24,225 nucleotides of DNA from the IMG/VR virus record IMGVR_UViG_3300031227_000418, positions 1 to 24,225 of that record; one strand, 5' to 3'. The first letter of the stretch is position 1; each line of letters opens with the position of its first letter. A program made the position numbers and the translations under genes. Source of the DNA: a virus. Of this stretch, positions 10,915 to 19,749 are shown in pieces. The notes beneath the pieces were generated by a model that saw only the letters and a program-made list of their open reading frames with translations, did not search any database and was not told the DNA's origin.

Positions 10915-12809
10915 TGAAGAAATTAGGCGATCAAAGCGTAAGACCAGTAGCGAGTATCGATCAGGTTATTGACGATATGGCGCTCAGTCTTGAGGAACAG
11001 CCCCCGAGATTAAAGGCTTTCTGGGATTATAAGCCGATTCCGCTCTATATGGGAGAACCGTCGTTTAGTACAGTCGCAGAAGAAGGATTCTTTAGGACAA
11101 AGAAGAAGATTAGGGCATTATGCGCCGGAAATCGTAGTTGCAAAACTTATACCGCTCTGTACGAATTGATAATGATTTACACTGGTATCATCCCTCCGGC
11201 GCTACAAGGGATATATCCGTGGGAACAGTCGCTCAAGGACTGTTTGCCGGGGGGTAAGCACCCTCACGCCCGCCGTTGCCGTATAGTCGTACAGAATTAC
11301 ACTACCCATTGGGCGACGGCTCTCAGGCCCATTCTCTTGCAACAGGAGCAGGATCAAGATACAGGGCTTTTACCCGAAGGATGGGACGATTGGAATGGTG
11401 ATGAGCATCTATTCACGGGGCCGGATGGCTCTCTATTGCATATCTATTCAGCGGATCCGCGCGAAAACGTGAACCCTATCTTTCTCAGGGGTGGCGCTTT
11501 TGACGCTACGGTGATAGATGAGCCTAATTCTCAGACGGTTTTCGAGGAAAGTGTGGCAAGAACTATATCAGTTCCGCACGGATTAGGGTTTGTGACGCTA
11601 TCCTACTGCCCTGAAGATGGCTTTGAATCGTGGCATTACAAGGATATTTACAAGAAATGCTACGATTTTAACACCTATGAGCCGTTGCCGCCCGAAAAGG
11701 TGGATCCTGAAATCTTTGTTCAGGTAGCAACTCCAATGGACAATCCATCGACAACCGAGGACGGGTTACGGGCTATGAAGGCCGCATGCCGACCTTGGCA
11801 GATACTCTCTAAAGTTCACGGCAGATACTCAGCGCAAGGTGAAAACAGCTTCTTTCCTGTAGGAATCCTCTCTGATTGGCAGGTAAAGCCTGATTTGAAC
11901 GGATTTTACGAGTATGCAGAGTTTGATATGGCAAATGTTTGCGAGCAGGACGGTGAATTTGAGGCAGAGGTAAACTGGCTGGACAGGAATGAGGGCGACG
12001 GAATAGCTGAAAGAGAAGATCGACCTATCTGGAAAGTGTGGCATAAGCCTGAAGATGGGCATAAATACGTGATGACAGCCGATTGCGCGGCTGGTCGCAA
12101 GGATTCCGACTATCAGGTATCAGATATATGGGACGCCACAGACTACACCAATGTCTTTCAGGTAGCGCAATTACGCATAAAAAAGCTTACAATACTGGAC
12201 TTTTCGGCACAATGCGCGGTGATGGGCACCTATTATGGCGATATCCTGATAGCACCGGAAGCCGAAACCTTTGGCGCAGCATTCATTGATAATATCAGGG
12301 AATACCCCAATATCTACGAGCGCACCAACATATCTTCACGGATAGACAACCAAGACGAGCGCAAATACGGCTGGTCATCAAACAAACATAGTAAACTTAA
12401 TATGCTTGAGAATCTTGATCAGTTCTTGAAGAAGTGTCAGGAGCAGAAGTATATCCCCTTACGATCCCTGCATACGCTTAACGAGTTGGTGGCTTATCAG
12501 GAAAAACTTAAGACTAGCCATGACGGAGTGACGAAACGGACATGGGGTGCCAAGTCCGGAATGAACGATGACACGGTTACAACGGCTGGTATCGCTATCT
12601 GGATTATCCGGAAAGAGTACGAAAAGTTGTCGGTATCACACCTTCATCCTGAACGACCAAAGAAAATACATGTTGACTTACATGCGCAACGTATGAAAAG
12701 ATCAGAACAGACCAACAGGGGATTCGGCAGGGCGCTCACGCACCGGAAGCGGAACCTAACAGAATTGCGACGTAGCCACACGAACCCAAGGAGGCGCGGC
12801 AATGGCTGA
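10914..12809 (+). CDS. terL: Terminase large subunit
   Basis: A 631-residue packaging motor: N-terminal ATPase plus C-terminal RNase H-fold nuclease. The Walker A region is AGNRSCKT (residues 71-78), with Cys76 where Gly is expected. Walker B is TVIDEP, with Asp202-Glu203. The nuclease begins at MTADCAAGRKDSDYQ (Asp390), continues through IAPEAETFG, and ends with NDDTVTT (Asp552/Asp553), matching the acidic cluster of terminase nucleases. Length and order are normal for the family. Head genes follow immediately. Apart from the Cys, all expected motifs are present. Confidence 0.93.
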   Translation: MKKLGDQSVRPVASIDQVIDDMALSLEEQPPRLKAFWDYKPIPLYMGEPSFSTVAEEGFFRTKKKIRALCAGNRSCKTYTALYELIMIYTGIIPPALQGIYPWEQSLKDCLPGGKHPHARRCRIVVQNYTTHWATALRPILLQQEQDQDTGLLPEGWDDWNGDEHLFTGPDGSLLHIYSADPRENVNPIFLRGGAFDATVIDEPNSQTVFEESVARTISVPHGLGFVTLSYCPEDGFESWHYKDIYKKCYDFNTYEPLPPEKVDPEIFVQVATPMDNPSTTEDGLRAMKAACRPWQILSKVHGRYSAQGENSFFPVGILSDWQVKPDLNGFYEYAEFDMANVCEQDGEFEAEVNWLDRNEGDGIAEREDRPIWKVWHKPEDGHKYVMTADCAAGRKDSDYQVSDIWDATDYTNVFQVAQLRIKKLTILDFSAQCAVMGTYYGDILIAPEAETFGAAFIDNIREYPNIYERTNISSRIDNQDERKYGWSSNKHSKLNMLENLDQFLKKCQEQKYIPLRSLHTLNELVAYQEKLKTSHDGVTKRTWGAKSGMNDDTVTTAGIAIWIIRKEYEKLSVSHLHPERPKKIHVDLHAQRMKRSEQTNRGFGRALTHRKRNLTELRRSHTNPRRRGNG

Positions 12810-14673
12810 ATATGACGGACTGAATGAGGCGCAGAAAAAGAGCCTCAAGAATTACCGCGACTCACTAACTCAATCAATAGAGTTTGTCAGACCTTACTTT
12901 GAAAAGTTCATTCGCTTCATGCGATTGTATGCGGGAGAACGACCAGCAGAGATTGACAGCACCTATTCGCAAATCATGCTTTGGTATCCATTCTCGATCA
13001 TCGATCAAGAACTACCAGTAACCCTGCGTAGTATGTTTTCTAATCCCGACTGGATTAACCTTGAAGCAATGGAGTATCAGTACGAGCGTCATTCAAAAGT
13101 TGCTACACGTTGGCTCAAGTATCAGCTTGAAAAAGTACAGCGCATTCAGCAGACCATTGTTCCTACCGCTCAGTCTACGCACATCTTCGGTACTGGTTAC
13201 AGATTCTATTCGCACAAGTATATCCCTAAACCCAAAACGCAGACGCGAGAGATAAGCGGTATGATGGGTATGGTTGAGGGCTTGGAGCAATCGACTACTA
13301 CCGAACAACAAGGTCTTATCTCCGGCGGCTACATGAATATCTTTAATGTGTATCCCGCACCATTCGGAGGCATGGTAAACTCTCCTGATGGCACCGACGA
13401 AAACAAAGCGCCGTATGTAATCGTGATGACGTTCCCTACCGAAAAAGAAATCCAAGCAGAAGTTGAGAAGGGTAACTTCGATAAAGATCAGGCCGCTAAG
13501 TTATTCGCTTCGCCACTTGAAACTAAAGACCCAAGCGCAGAGTACAAAGATCAGCTTTCAAAGATAGATGGTGGCTGGCAAAGTTTCACTAAGCCAGAAT
13601 GGATCCGTAAGGCTGCGGCGCGTGGATTGAATGTTGATAAGCGCAGGCGTGTGGCATGGATGATGTCAGGTGATAATTGGAAGGCTGTAGGGGAAGATAA
13701 GTACATGCTTTACGATGATAAGCCGCTTCTTGCCGCAACACCGCTTGCCAAGTTTACAGGAACCTATGACCTTGATAACTGGTTTGGGCTTGGCCTGATT
13801 GAGCCATGTGAGGATTTGGTAATCAGTATGATTATGAATTTCAATCATCGCATGGATTATCTCGCAGGCATTTTCCATCCACCAACATATTTGCCGCAAC
13901 GATTGATTGACGATTGCGGCGGCGACCTTGGCGCTTTTGATCCCGAACCTTACAAGACTCTAGCTTACAACCATAAGCAATTTCCGAACGGGATAGGCAG
14001 TTACATTTACCATGATCGTAACGATGAAATAGATCAGCAAGCTTTTGTAGAAGAAAACCAAATGCAGAGTTACCTGCAACAGATTATCGGTCAGCATCCG
14101 GCGTCTTCTCTTGACGGAAATAATGCGACAACTACGGCGGCACTTATGTCAAAGGATGTTGCGCGGGGGATGTTGCGAGCTATCAATATTGAGAATAGCG
14201 GTATACATGATTCAGCTTGGCTCACGCTCAAACTTGGGGCAAAACATATTGAGGATGACCAGTGGATCCGTGTTTCCAATGCAGACGGGTTCCCTTGGCA
14301 ACAAGTAGACAAAGACGCTATCACTGACGGTTACGGCGTACAGGTGACGGGCGCGAAGGATTTACAGATTGCAGAAATTACTTTCCGTCGCATGTTGTCG
14401 GTGGCTCCTATGCTATTGCAGAGTCCACGGGTGCGCGGTCAAGTCGAAGCGTTGCGCCAGCTAGCCTCTAAGGGTGGATTTGAGAATGTTGATTCCATCA
14501 TGCTAGGCGAGCAAAGTCCCGCGCCGCCGCAGTCGCAAGGTCAGCCCGGCGGGGCACCTTCTCCCATTGCGGCTGCGGGTGGTGCTCCCACTGTTCAGAA
14601 CGAAATGGCAGGAGCGGCAAACGGTCAGGCTGTTGTTGGGCCCGGCGGTGAAGGGGGTAACATACTCGTATGA
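12802..14673 (+). CDS. Portal protein
   Basis: A 623-residue protein of the length and composition of podovirus-like portals. It is helical at the N-terminus (ALKNYRDSL-like stretch, FVRPYFEKFIRFMRLYAGERP), with a central beta-rich domain (GGYMNIFNVYPAPFGG, APYVIVMTFPTEKE) and a long C-terminal helical part. It ends in a low-complexity Gly/Ala/Pro/Gln tail. It forms the dodecameric ring at the head vertex through which TerL packages DNA. The order terL-portal-scaffold-capsid supports the call. AAGGAGG precedes the ATG, which overlaps the terL stop. Confidence 0.87.
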   Translation: MAEYDGLNEAQKKSLKNYRDSLTQSIEFVRPYFEKFIRFMRLYAGERPAEIDSTYSQIMLWYPFSIIDQELPVTLRSMFSNPDWINLEAMEYQYERHSKVATRWLKYQLEKVQRIQQTIVPTAQSTHIFGTGYRFYSHKYIPKPKTQTREISGMMGMVEGLEQSTTTEQQGLISGGYMNIFNVYPAPFGGMVNSPDGTDENKAPYVIVMTFPTEKEIQAEVEKGNFDKDQAAKLFASPLETKDPSAEYKDQLSKIDGGWQSFTKPEWIRKAAARGLNVDKRRRVAWMMSGDNWKAVGEDKYMLYDDKPLLAATPLAKFTGTYDLDNWFGLGLIEPCEDLVISMIMNFNHRMDYLAGIFHPPTYLPQRLIDDCGGDLGAFDPEPYKTLAYNHKQFPNGIGSYIYHDRNDEIDQQAFVEENQMQSYLQQIIGQHPASSLDGNNATTTAALMSKDVARGMLRAINIENSGIHDSAWLTLKLGAKHIEDDQWIRVSNADGFPWQQVDKDAITDGYGVQVTGAKDLQIAEITFRRMLSVAPMLLQSPRVRGQVEALRQLASKGGFENVDSIMLGEQSPAPPQSQGQPGGAPSPIAAAGGAPTVQNEMAGAANGQAVVGPGGEGGNILV

Positions 14674-15080
14674 AGCAAATTATTGATCGCACAAGGTCGA
14701 AGCGTCCGATAAATGTTCCCGACGAAGACGATGTGAAGAATCTGGAATATGCCAGAGAGAGAGCGGTTGCTGAATTAGATCAACTTGACCTTGCCATTCA
14801 GAGGTTAGAAAGCAACGAGTATCAGGCGCTTGTGGAGGAATCTAAGCAGGATATGATAGAGATAGCCTTGGCAGCGATGGAGCTTGATCCGGATGATATA
14901 AAGCGATTCAGCAGGGCGCAGGGACAATTTTTTGAAAGGAAACGCTTGACGCAGAAATTAGCAGATGTGAGAATAGAGGCTGAAAGCAAGAAAAGTTTTA
15001 TTGGCAACCTTACAAATCAGGTACGAAATCTGGTTAAGAAGTTGCAAAAAGTAAAGGAAGGTAAGAAGGATGAACGGTAA
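14670..15080 (+). CDS. Coiled-coil head-region protein
   Basis: A 136-residue, highly charged, nearly all-helical protein (LEYARERAVAELDQLDLAIQ, then repeated Glu/Lys helices, ending LVKKLQKVKEGKKDER). It sits between portal and scaffold and overlaps both by ATGA-type junctions or a few bases. A small assembly or scaffolding accessory role is inferred from position and coiled-coil character. Confidence 0.7.
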   Translation: MKQIIDRTRSKRPINVPDEDDVKNLEYARERAVAELDQLDLAIQRLESNEYQALVEESKQDMIEIALAAMELDPDDIKRFSRAQGQFFERKRLTQKLADVRIEAESKKSFIGNLTNQVRNLVKKLQKVKEGKKDER

Positions 15081-16194
15081 CGAAGCTCAACCAACAGTAG
15101 CAACGGCACCAGTAGCGGCACCAACGGCAGAAGATGAGGCACTTGCGGTAATAGCAGATGTCGGTAAATCTGCTTCAAATGTAGTTGCTCCGCCTGTTGC
15201 GCCTGTAGAGCCTGTTACGGCACCTGCGAACCCTCCGGCGGGAGAGGTAACACCAACGACACCAGAAGGCAGTACGCCAGCGGAGGGTGGGGCGACAACC
15301 CCGACAGACCCAAACACCGCTGCGACATCCGACGGAGCGCCGCCTGAAGCGGTTGCACCCGTAGTGGACGAGGCTGCAGCTTTTGACGAAGCATTGGGAT
15401 TACCGCCTGAGACGGCAGAGACGGTAGATGTGTGGAGAGAAAAGGCGCAAGCCGCTTCACAGGAAACCTCTCGTGTCAGCGAGGAACGGACAGCACGGGA
15501 TGAAGCTCTTAGCGAGATGGGGCTTAAGTTGGTTCACGTCGGGGAAGGCAAGTATGCTCTCAACCCGACGGACGAGTATAAGGGTAGTTTCGATATCGAT
15601 GGTGATATTGATCTCTCTAAGCTTATCGAACCAATGACCGAAGCACAAAGGGATGCTATGCTTACCGATCCAGAGGCTACCTTCTCCAAGTTGGCGAAGG
15701 GTGTAGCCAAGAAAGTCGGTCTGGAACTGCTTACAAAGCGTCCACCAGTCAAGGCGGGAGTGCAAAAATCACTTCTAACGGAACATGAAACGAGCGATTG
15801 TTTTGATTCTTTCGTCACGTCAAAGCGCCCTGATGGTACGACACCCCTGTATCCAGACGCCGATAAGCCTGAGATTCAAAGCTATATGACCCGTATATGG
15901 AATGCCGGTTCCCCCGCTATGGATGCAGTTAGAGATGCTGCAAATAGGGATAAAGGCGTATACATGGCGGCAATGGAGCTTTGCTATTACAAGGCAGCAT
16001 TCGGAGTGGCTAACGCCAAAGAACGCGTAAGATTAGCGGGCGAGCAGGCCAACGCTACTCACGTAGAGAATCAAAATCAACCAGTAGTATCAGCAGGAAG
16101 CGCAGGTGCGCCACCGGCGGCAACGCCATCGGCAACCACCAGAACGGCAGAAGATGAAGCTCTATCGATTATAGGGGCAGCCAAGCCAGCGTAA
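15070..16194 (+). CDS. Probable scaffolding protein
   Basis: A 374-residue protein directly before the major capsid gene. The first 110 residues are Ala/Pro/Thr/Val low complexity; the middle is acidic and helical (DVWREKAQAASQETSRV...), with LVHVGEGKYALNPTDEYKG in a beta-like section; the C-terminus is again Ala/Pro rich. TAEDEAL occurs near both ends, at residues 19-25 and 359-365, followed by hydrophobic residues. Disorder, acidity and position fit a scaffold or capsid-assembly protein. A head protease is less likely, as no catalytic triad is visible. Confidence 0.65.
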   Translation: MNGNEAQPTVATAPVAAPTAEDEALAVIADVGKSASNVVAPPVAPVEPVTAPANPPAGEVTPTTPEGSTPAEGGATTPTDPNTAATSDGAPPEAVAPVVDEAAAFDEALGLPPETAETVDVWREKAQAASQETSRVSEERTARDEALSEMGLKLVHVGEGKYALNPTDEYKGSFDIDGDIDLSKLIEPMTEAQRDAMLTDPEATFSKLAKGVAKKVGLELLTKRPPVKAGVQKSLLTEHETSDCFDSFVTSKRPDGTTPLYPDADKPEIQSYMTRIWNAGSPAMDAVRDAANRDKGVYMAAMELCYYKAAFGVANAKERVRLAGEQANATHVENQNQPVVSAGSAGAPPAATPSATTRTAEDEALSIIGAAKPA

Positions 16195-16229
16195 AATGTT
16201 GATACGCAGATAGTTAAGGGAGGCACGAA

Positions 16230-17435
16230 ATGCCAGTACAAAATGGAGCAGTTATAGATGGAGCAGCACGTTCAGATAATGTGAACTCCGCAGGTCTTAT
16301 CATTGATATGGAAAAAATCATCCACGAGCTTGAGCCGGATGAATACAAGATGGTCGCGCTTATGAAGCAGTTTGGCGAGGATCGCGCTTGTGCTCAGATG
16401 AAGCATCAGTGGCAGGAAGATCGCCCGATTCCTAATTACTCGACAATCTCGCAGACTTCGGCAGCGGCAGCTACGACGATCTACGTCAATGATTATACTC
16501 GGGTTCAGGATGACAATGTTCTCTTTGTCATCGACAAGGATTCAGGAGATATCAAAGAGCGCCTGCTTGTTCAGGATTCCAGTATTGATGAGAGCATTAC
16601 CGTTGTAGCAATAACGGACGGCTCAAGTGGCTGTACTAACGCCCTTGCAGTTGGCGATATCGTTGTTATTGGCCCTGAGTCACATGCAGAAGGCGAAGAT
16701 GTACCTACCGCATTCACCAACAAGACTACCGACCTGTATACATACAACATGCAGATTGACCGAGCCGTAAAGATCACGGATCAGGAAGAGGCTATCGCTC
16801 ATTACGATGACCGTCAGAAGAGTCTTGCATGGTCGCGTAAAAAGGCGTGGATTGAGACTATGCGTGATGTCAATATGCTGTTTTATCTCGCAACGAAAGA
16901 ACGCGAGACGACTACGGCTGGTGGCAGACGCAGGTATATGTGTGACGGCGTGCTTGCTCTCTTTACCGAGAACAACATTGATCTGTCAGAGACAGAGGGT
17001 GGCTTCACAGCGGCAACGCTAGGCGGAATCTTGGCGGCAACTAAGAAGTATGCCGGATCAGGCGAGAAGAAGATTCTGCTTGGTGGCGCAAATGCATGGG
17101 AAGCAATCTCAGCATGGCCTGAAAACGCCCTTCGCGTCAGCCCCAGAGAAAAAGAATGGGGTATCAGGCTTAACCGTATCATCACTGGTTTTGGTGATAT
17201 CGATGTAGGTCACGACAACACGCTTGATGCGAATGTCGGGCTTGCTGACAGGGCTGTAATCCTCGATCCGGTATTGATGCGCAGACTCTATCTGCAGAAT
17301 CTTGGCTGGTTCAAGATGCACCAGAATATTCAGAGTGCTCGTGATATCCATAACAAGGAAGACGCTATAAGCGGAACTTGCGGAATCATGGCTCCCCTTG
17401 CAGAGCTTTATGCTCAAATAAGCGGGATTCACTAA
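16230..17435 (+). CDS. Major capsid protein, SU10-like HK97 fold
   Basis: A 401-residue capsid protein. Its N-terminal arm (LIIDMEKIIHELEPDEYKMVALMKQFG) and core sequence resemble the SU10-type major capsid family (formerly DUF5309): a loop with SSAAAATTIYVND style residues, a K-ITDQEEAIAHYDDRQ stretch, a basic AWSRKKAWIETM helix and a GFGDIDVGHDNTL segment. SU10 itself has a podovirus morphology with an elongated head. AAGGGAGGCACGAA before the ATG is the strongest ribosome site of the head operon, as expected for an abundant protein. Confidence 0.85.
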   Translation: MPVQNGAVIDGAARSDNVNSAGLIIDMEKIIHELEPDEYKMVALMKQFGEDRACAQMKHQWQEDRPIPNYSTISQTSAAAATTIYVNDYTRVQDDNVLFVIDKDSGDIKERLLVQDSSIDESITVVAITDGSSGCTNALAVGDIVVIGPESHAEGEDVPTAFTNKTTDLYTYNMQIDRAVKITDQEEAIAHYDDRQKSLAWSRKKAWIETMRDVNMLFYLATKERETTTAGGRRRYMCDGVLALFTENNIDLSETEGGFTAATLGGILAATKKYAGSGEKKILLGGANAWEAISAWPENALRVSPREKEWGIRLNRIITGFGDIDVGHDNTLDANVGLADRAVILDPVLMRRLYLQNLGWFKMHQNIQSARDIHNKEDAISGTCGIMAPLAELYAQISGIH

Positions 17436-17466
17436 AAGAAAAAAGGAAAGGCAGGAGGCATCAGTT

Positions 17467-17940
17467 ATGCAGAAGCATGATACGAAATGGAAGGATGAAC
17501 CGGAAGCGAAGATCAAGAGGGTATTTCGCACTACAAAGGTACCGTTTGAGCTAGATAAGCGCATACTCGGAACCGTCAACCGTCAAGAAGGTACGGAAAA
17601 CGGAACTACAGTAAGACCATTGCTTATCAAAAAGAAGTTCAATCACGCCGGTCAGTACGTCCTGCAGGATAACGAGCAAGAATACAACCGTCAGCTTGGA
17701 GCCCTTCGTAGGGCAGAGGGCAACAGTAAGATTCTTGAAGTCGATCCTACGTGGGAAGGTAAACCGTTCATTCCAGCGCCTCCACCTGACGAGCGCGACA
17801 AACAGATAAGGGAACTTAAAGAAGAATTAGCGGCTGCAAAAGCCGGTAAGTCCAAGACTGCCCCGAAACCAGTAGCGAAAACTGCAGGTGACGACGGCGA
17901 GAAGGGCGACCCGGCAGCACCCGTAGAAGGAGCGAAGTAA
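17467..17940 (+). CDS. Hypothetical head-region protein with disordered tail
   Basis: A 157-residue basic protein. A structured N-terminal half (FELDKRILGTV... HAGQYVLQDNEQEYNRQLG) is followed by Pro-rich and Lys/Ala-rich segments and a coiled-coil-like helix (ERDKQIRELKEELAAAK). AGGAGG lies upstream. Position after the capsid gene suggests a minor virion or decoration/adaptor component, inference only. Confidence 0.65.
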   Translation: MQKHDTKWKDEPEAKIKRVFRTTKVPFELDKRILGTVNRQEGTENGTTVRPLLIKKKFNHAGQYVLQDNEQEYNRQLGALRRAEGNSKILEVDPTWEGKPFIPAPPPDERDKQIRELKEELAAAKAGKSKTAPKPVAKTAGDDGEKGDPAAPVEGAK

Positions 17941-17942
17941 TT

Positions 17943-18662
17943 ATGATGAAGAAACTTAGAGTGATAGTTGGGCTGTTGTTACTGGCAGCAATTGGCGTTG
18001 TTCACGCCGAACAGGAAGGTGTTACCTTCTTCAATGAGGCAGACGAAGCGAAGGCCATAACGATTAAGTATCGTGGTGCCGCTACTGCTACGATCACGAA
18101 TGCGGCTACAACCATCGAATTAGTTGACGATGATTATACCAATTCGATTGCAATCGGAACGACGATGAGCGCCGTCCTGACTAGCATCAATGCGGCAACG
18201 AATACTGCTGGCATTCGTAACTTCACGTCCGATTATCTTTGCTCCCTGTCTACGGACAGCCTGAGTAATAAATTAGTGGCAGCTACGGCGCAGGTAGATA
18301 TATCCGATGGCAAAGAGGTTCAGTTCCTCACAATGGATACGTCCGCAACGGTTACATTTGATGTAGCTCGCAAAGATGGCCCTGCCTGTTGGGTTACTGG
18401 AATCACTGGTAATCCGGGTGGTACTGGTAATGCAACCACCACTATATATGTCGATGGCGACATGAAATGGACTGATATTAGCATTAGCCCATGCTACGAT
18501 AACGTAGACGGAACAATATTCTCGACCAATGCGAACGTGAATCTGTCTGGTACGTTCAATGAGTCTATCTATGTCGGCAAGGATAGGACTGTCCTAGTTC
18601 GCTCAACGCGAGCCACTACTGCCACAACCGGCGGTATCGGCGTGATATTCACACAGCGGTAA
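17943..18662 (+). CDS. Secreted-type virion-region protein with Sec signal peptide
   Basis: A 239-residue protein. Residues 1-22 (MMKKLRVIVGLLLLAAIGVVHA) are a classic Sec signal peptide: basic n-region, Leu-rich core, and VHA before EQ as cleavage site. The mature part is Thr/Ala/Asn/Asp-rich, with repeated beta-strand-like patterns and two Cys-containing segments. AAGGAG precedes the double ATG. It lies inside the late operon between capsid and tail genes, an unusual place for an exported protein. It could be a capsid decoration, a tail component or a surface factor. Confidence 0.7.
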   Translation: MMKKLRVIVGLLLLAAIGVVHAEQEGVTFFNEADEAKAITIKYRGAATATITNAATTIELVDDDYTNSIAIGTTMSAVLTSINAATNTAGIRNFTSDYLCSLSTDSLSNKLVAATAQVDISDGKEVQFLTMDTSATVTFDVARKDGPACWVTGITGNPGGTGNATTTIYVDGDMKWTDISISPCYDNVDGTIFSTNANVNLSGTFNESIYVGKDRTVLVRSTRATTATTGGIGVIFTQR

Positions 18663-18674
18663 TTATTTTGTCGG

Positions 18675-18701
18675 CAGGGTCGGCTTAACACTGGCCCTGC
18701 T
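18675..18701 (+). other. Hairpin in the spacer before a signal-peptide gene
   Basis: GCAGGGTC (18675-18682) pairs with GGCCCTGC (18694-18701), 8 bp including one U-G, loop 11 nt. No T-run follows on either strand. It may slow ribosomes or RNase or be a weak partial terminator; no strong claim. Confidence 0.4.
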
Positions 18702-18720
18702 TACAAGCAAGGAGAACGAT

Positions 18721-19098
18721 ATGAAGAAAATCTTAACATCACTCCTGATGGTTATCATTGTCTGTTCTGTGGCTGTAGCGGGTTTGCAACGGTCTGGGGG
18801 AAAAACGAAGTGGGTATCCCATCCAACGGCGGCAACATGCTTCCTGCGTGATAGGACCGATGATGTGTATCCAAGCAGGGACACCATCGTGTATCCTGAC
18901 ACCACTAAGTTGCTCGATGTTAATACAGTTGGTACAGGCACAGTTTACAACACCGGCTATTTTAATATTGATACTAGTGGAGATGTGTATCCGATAGATA
19001 ATTTGAAGAATCGCTATGCTCAGTTAGGGGATAGGGGAGCGCTTCTTGACATAGAGTTTTTGCTGGATTCTTCCGGCGATGTATATCCAAGAGATTAA
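18721..19098 (+). CDS. Signal-peptide protein with repeated [GD]DVYP motifs
   Basis: A 125-residue protein. Residues 1-20 are a signal peptide (MKKILTSLLMVIIVCSVAVA). The mature part contains a Tyr-Pro motif four times: DDVYPSRD (48-55), TIVYPDTT (55-62), SGDVYPID (86-93) and SGDVYPRD at the C-terminus (118-125). A single Cys lies in the mature part. CAAGGAGAACG precedes the ATG. Function unknown; a small exported or virion-attached repeat protein is inferred. Confidence 0.65.
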   Translation: MKKILTSLLMVIIVCSVAVAGLQRSGGKTKWVSHPTAATCFLRDRTDDVYPSRDTIVYPDTTKLLDVNTVGTGTVYNTGYFNIDTSGDVYPIDNLKNRYAQLGDRGALLDIEFLLDSSGDVYPRD

Positions 19099-19117
19099 AA
19101 AGAAAAGAGGTATTGGT

Positions 19118-19732
19118 ATGAAAAAAATGAAAATAACGGTGCTAGTGCTGGCGATGGTTGTTTGTGGTTACTCGGTTATGGCAGAGGGGCTTTACACCCC
19201 AAACACGGATGGAGACGATCTAGGCAGGACGGATAAGCGGTTTGGCGTAGTGCATGCTGACTCATTCAGCAATCTCACTGCCGAGGTTTATGCAACAAAT
19301 GTAGTCACTTATGCCGCAGATATCGAGACGGGCACAATCGAAAGTGCAGCACTTACAGACAAAGCCGCAATTTTATCGACGGTAACGATGTCTGTTGTTA
19401 CAAACACTGGTGATACCAGCGGAACTAATGTCGTGACGTATACTGCTCTTGATATAGCCGGTAACGCCGTTACTGCTCCGTTCGTGTTTCGCACATGGAT
19501 AACCGACGACGAAGAAGGCGCTCTTGCCGCTGTGACCGGTTCTTTTACGGTTGATAATGGCATGGAGCTTGAGGAGGTTCTTGATAAGGCTGACTACTGG
19601 ATATCTACCACGAATGACAATGTTACCGCTACCGTGACTATCGTGGATCTTTCCGGTGGAACAAACTACATCCATTGTCTGAGTCCTACAGGATTTAGAA
19701 CTACTGTTCCTTCTGCCTTTGATACTCCGTAA
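19118..19732 (+). CDS. Secreted-type virion-region protein with Sec signal peptide
   Basis: A 204-residue protein. MKKMKITVLVLAMVVCGYSVMA forms the signal peptide, with cleavage expected before EG. The mature part is beta-rich, with Thr/Asp/Asn/Val; a short YTPNTDGDDLGRTDKRFG segment resembles tail-fibre 'LGxxxKRFG' patterns used in fibre N-termini. Start 19118 chosen for AAAAGAGG; an upstream in-frame ATG at 19079 lies inside the previous gene without a ribosome site. Probably a fibre- or decoration-related protein. Confidence 0.65.
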   Translation: MKKMKITVLVLAMVVCGYSVMAEGLYTPNTDGDDLGRTDKRFGVVHADSFSNLTAEVYATNVVTYAADIETGTIESAALTDKAAILSTVTMSVVTNTGDTSGTNVVTYTALDIAGNAVTAPFVFRTWITDDEEGALAAVTGSFTVDNGMELEEVLDKADYWISTTNDNVTATVTIVDLSGGTNYIHCLSPTGFRTTVPSAFDTP

Positions 19733-19749
19733 CAGAATGGTGGTTAATT

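Noticed and set aside
18675-18701. Intrinsic terminator between 18662 and 18721
   Set aside because: The hairpin is good, but no U-tract follows on either strand.
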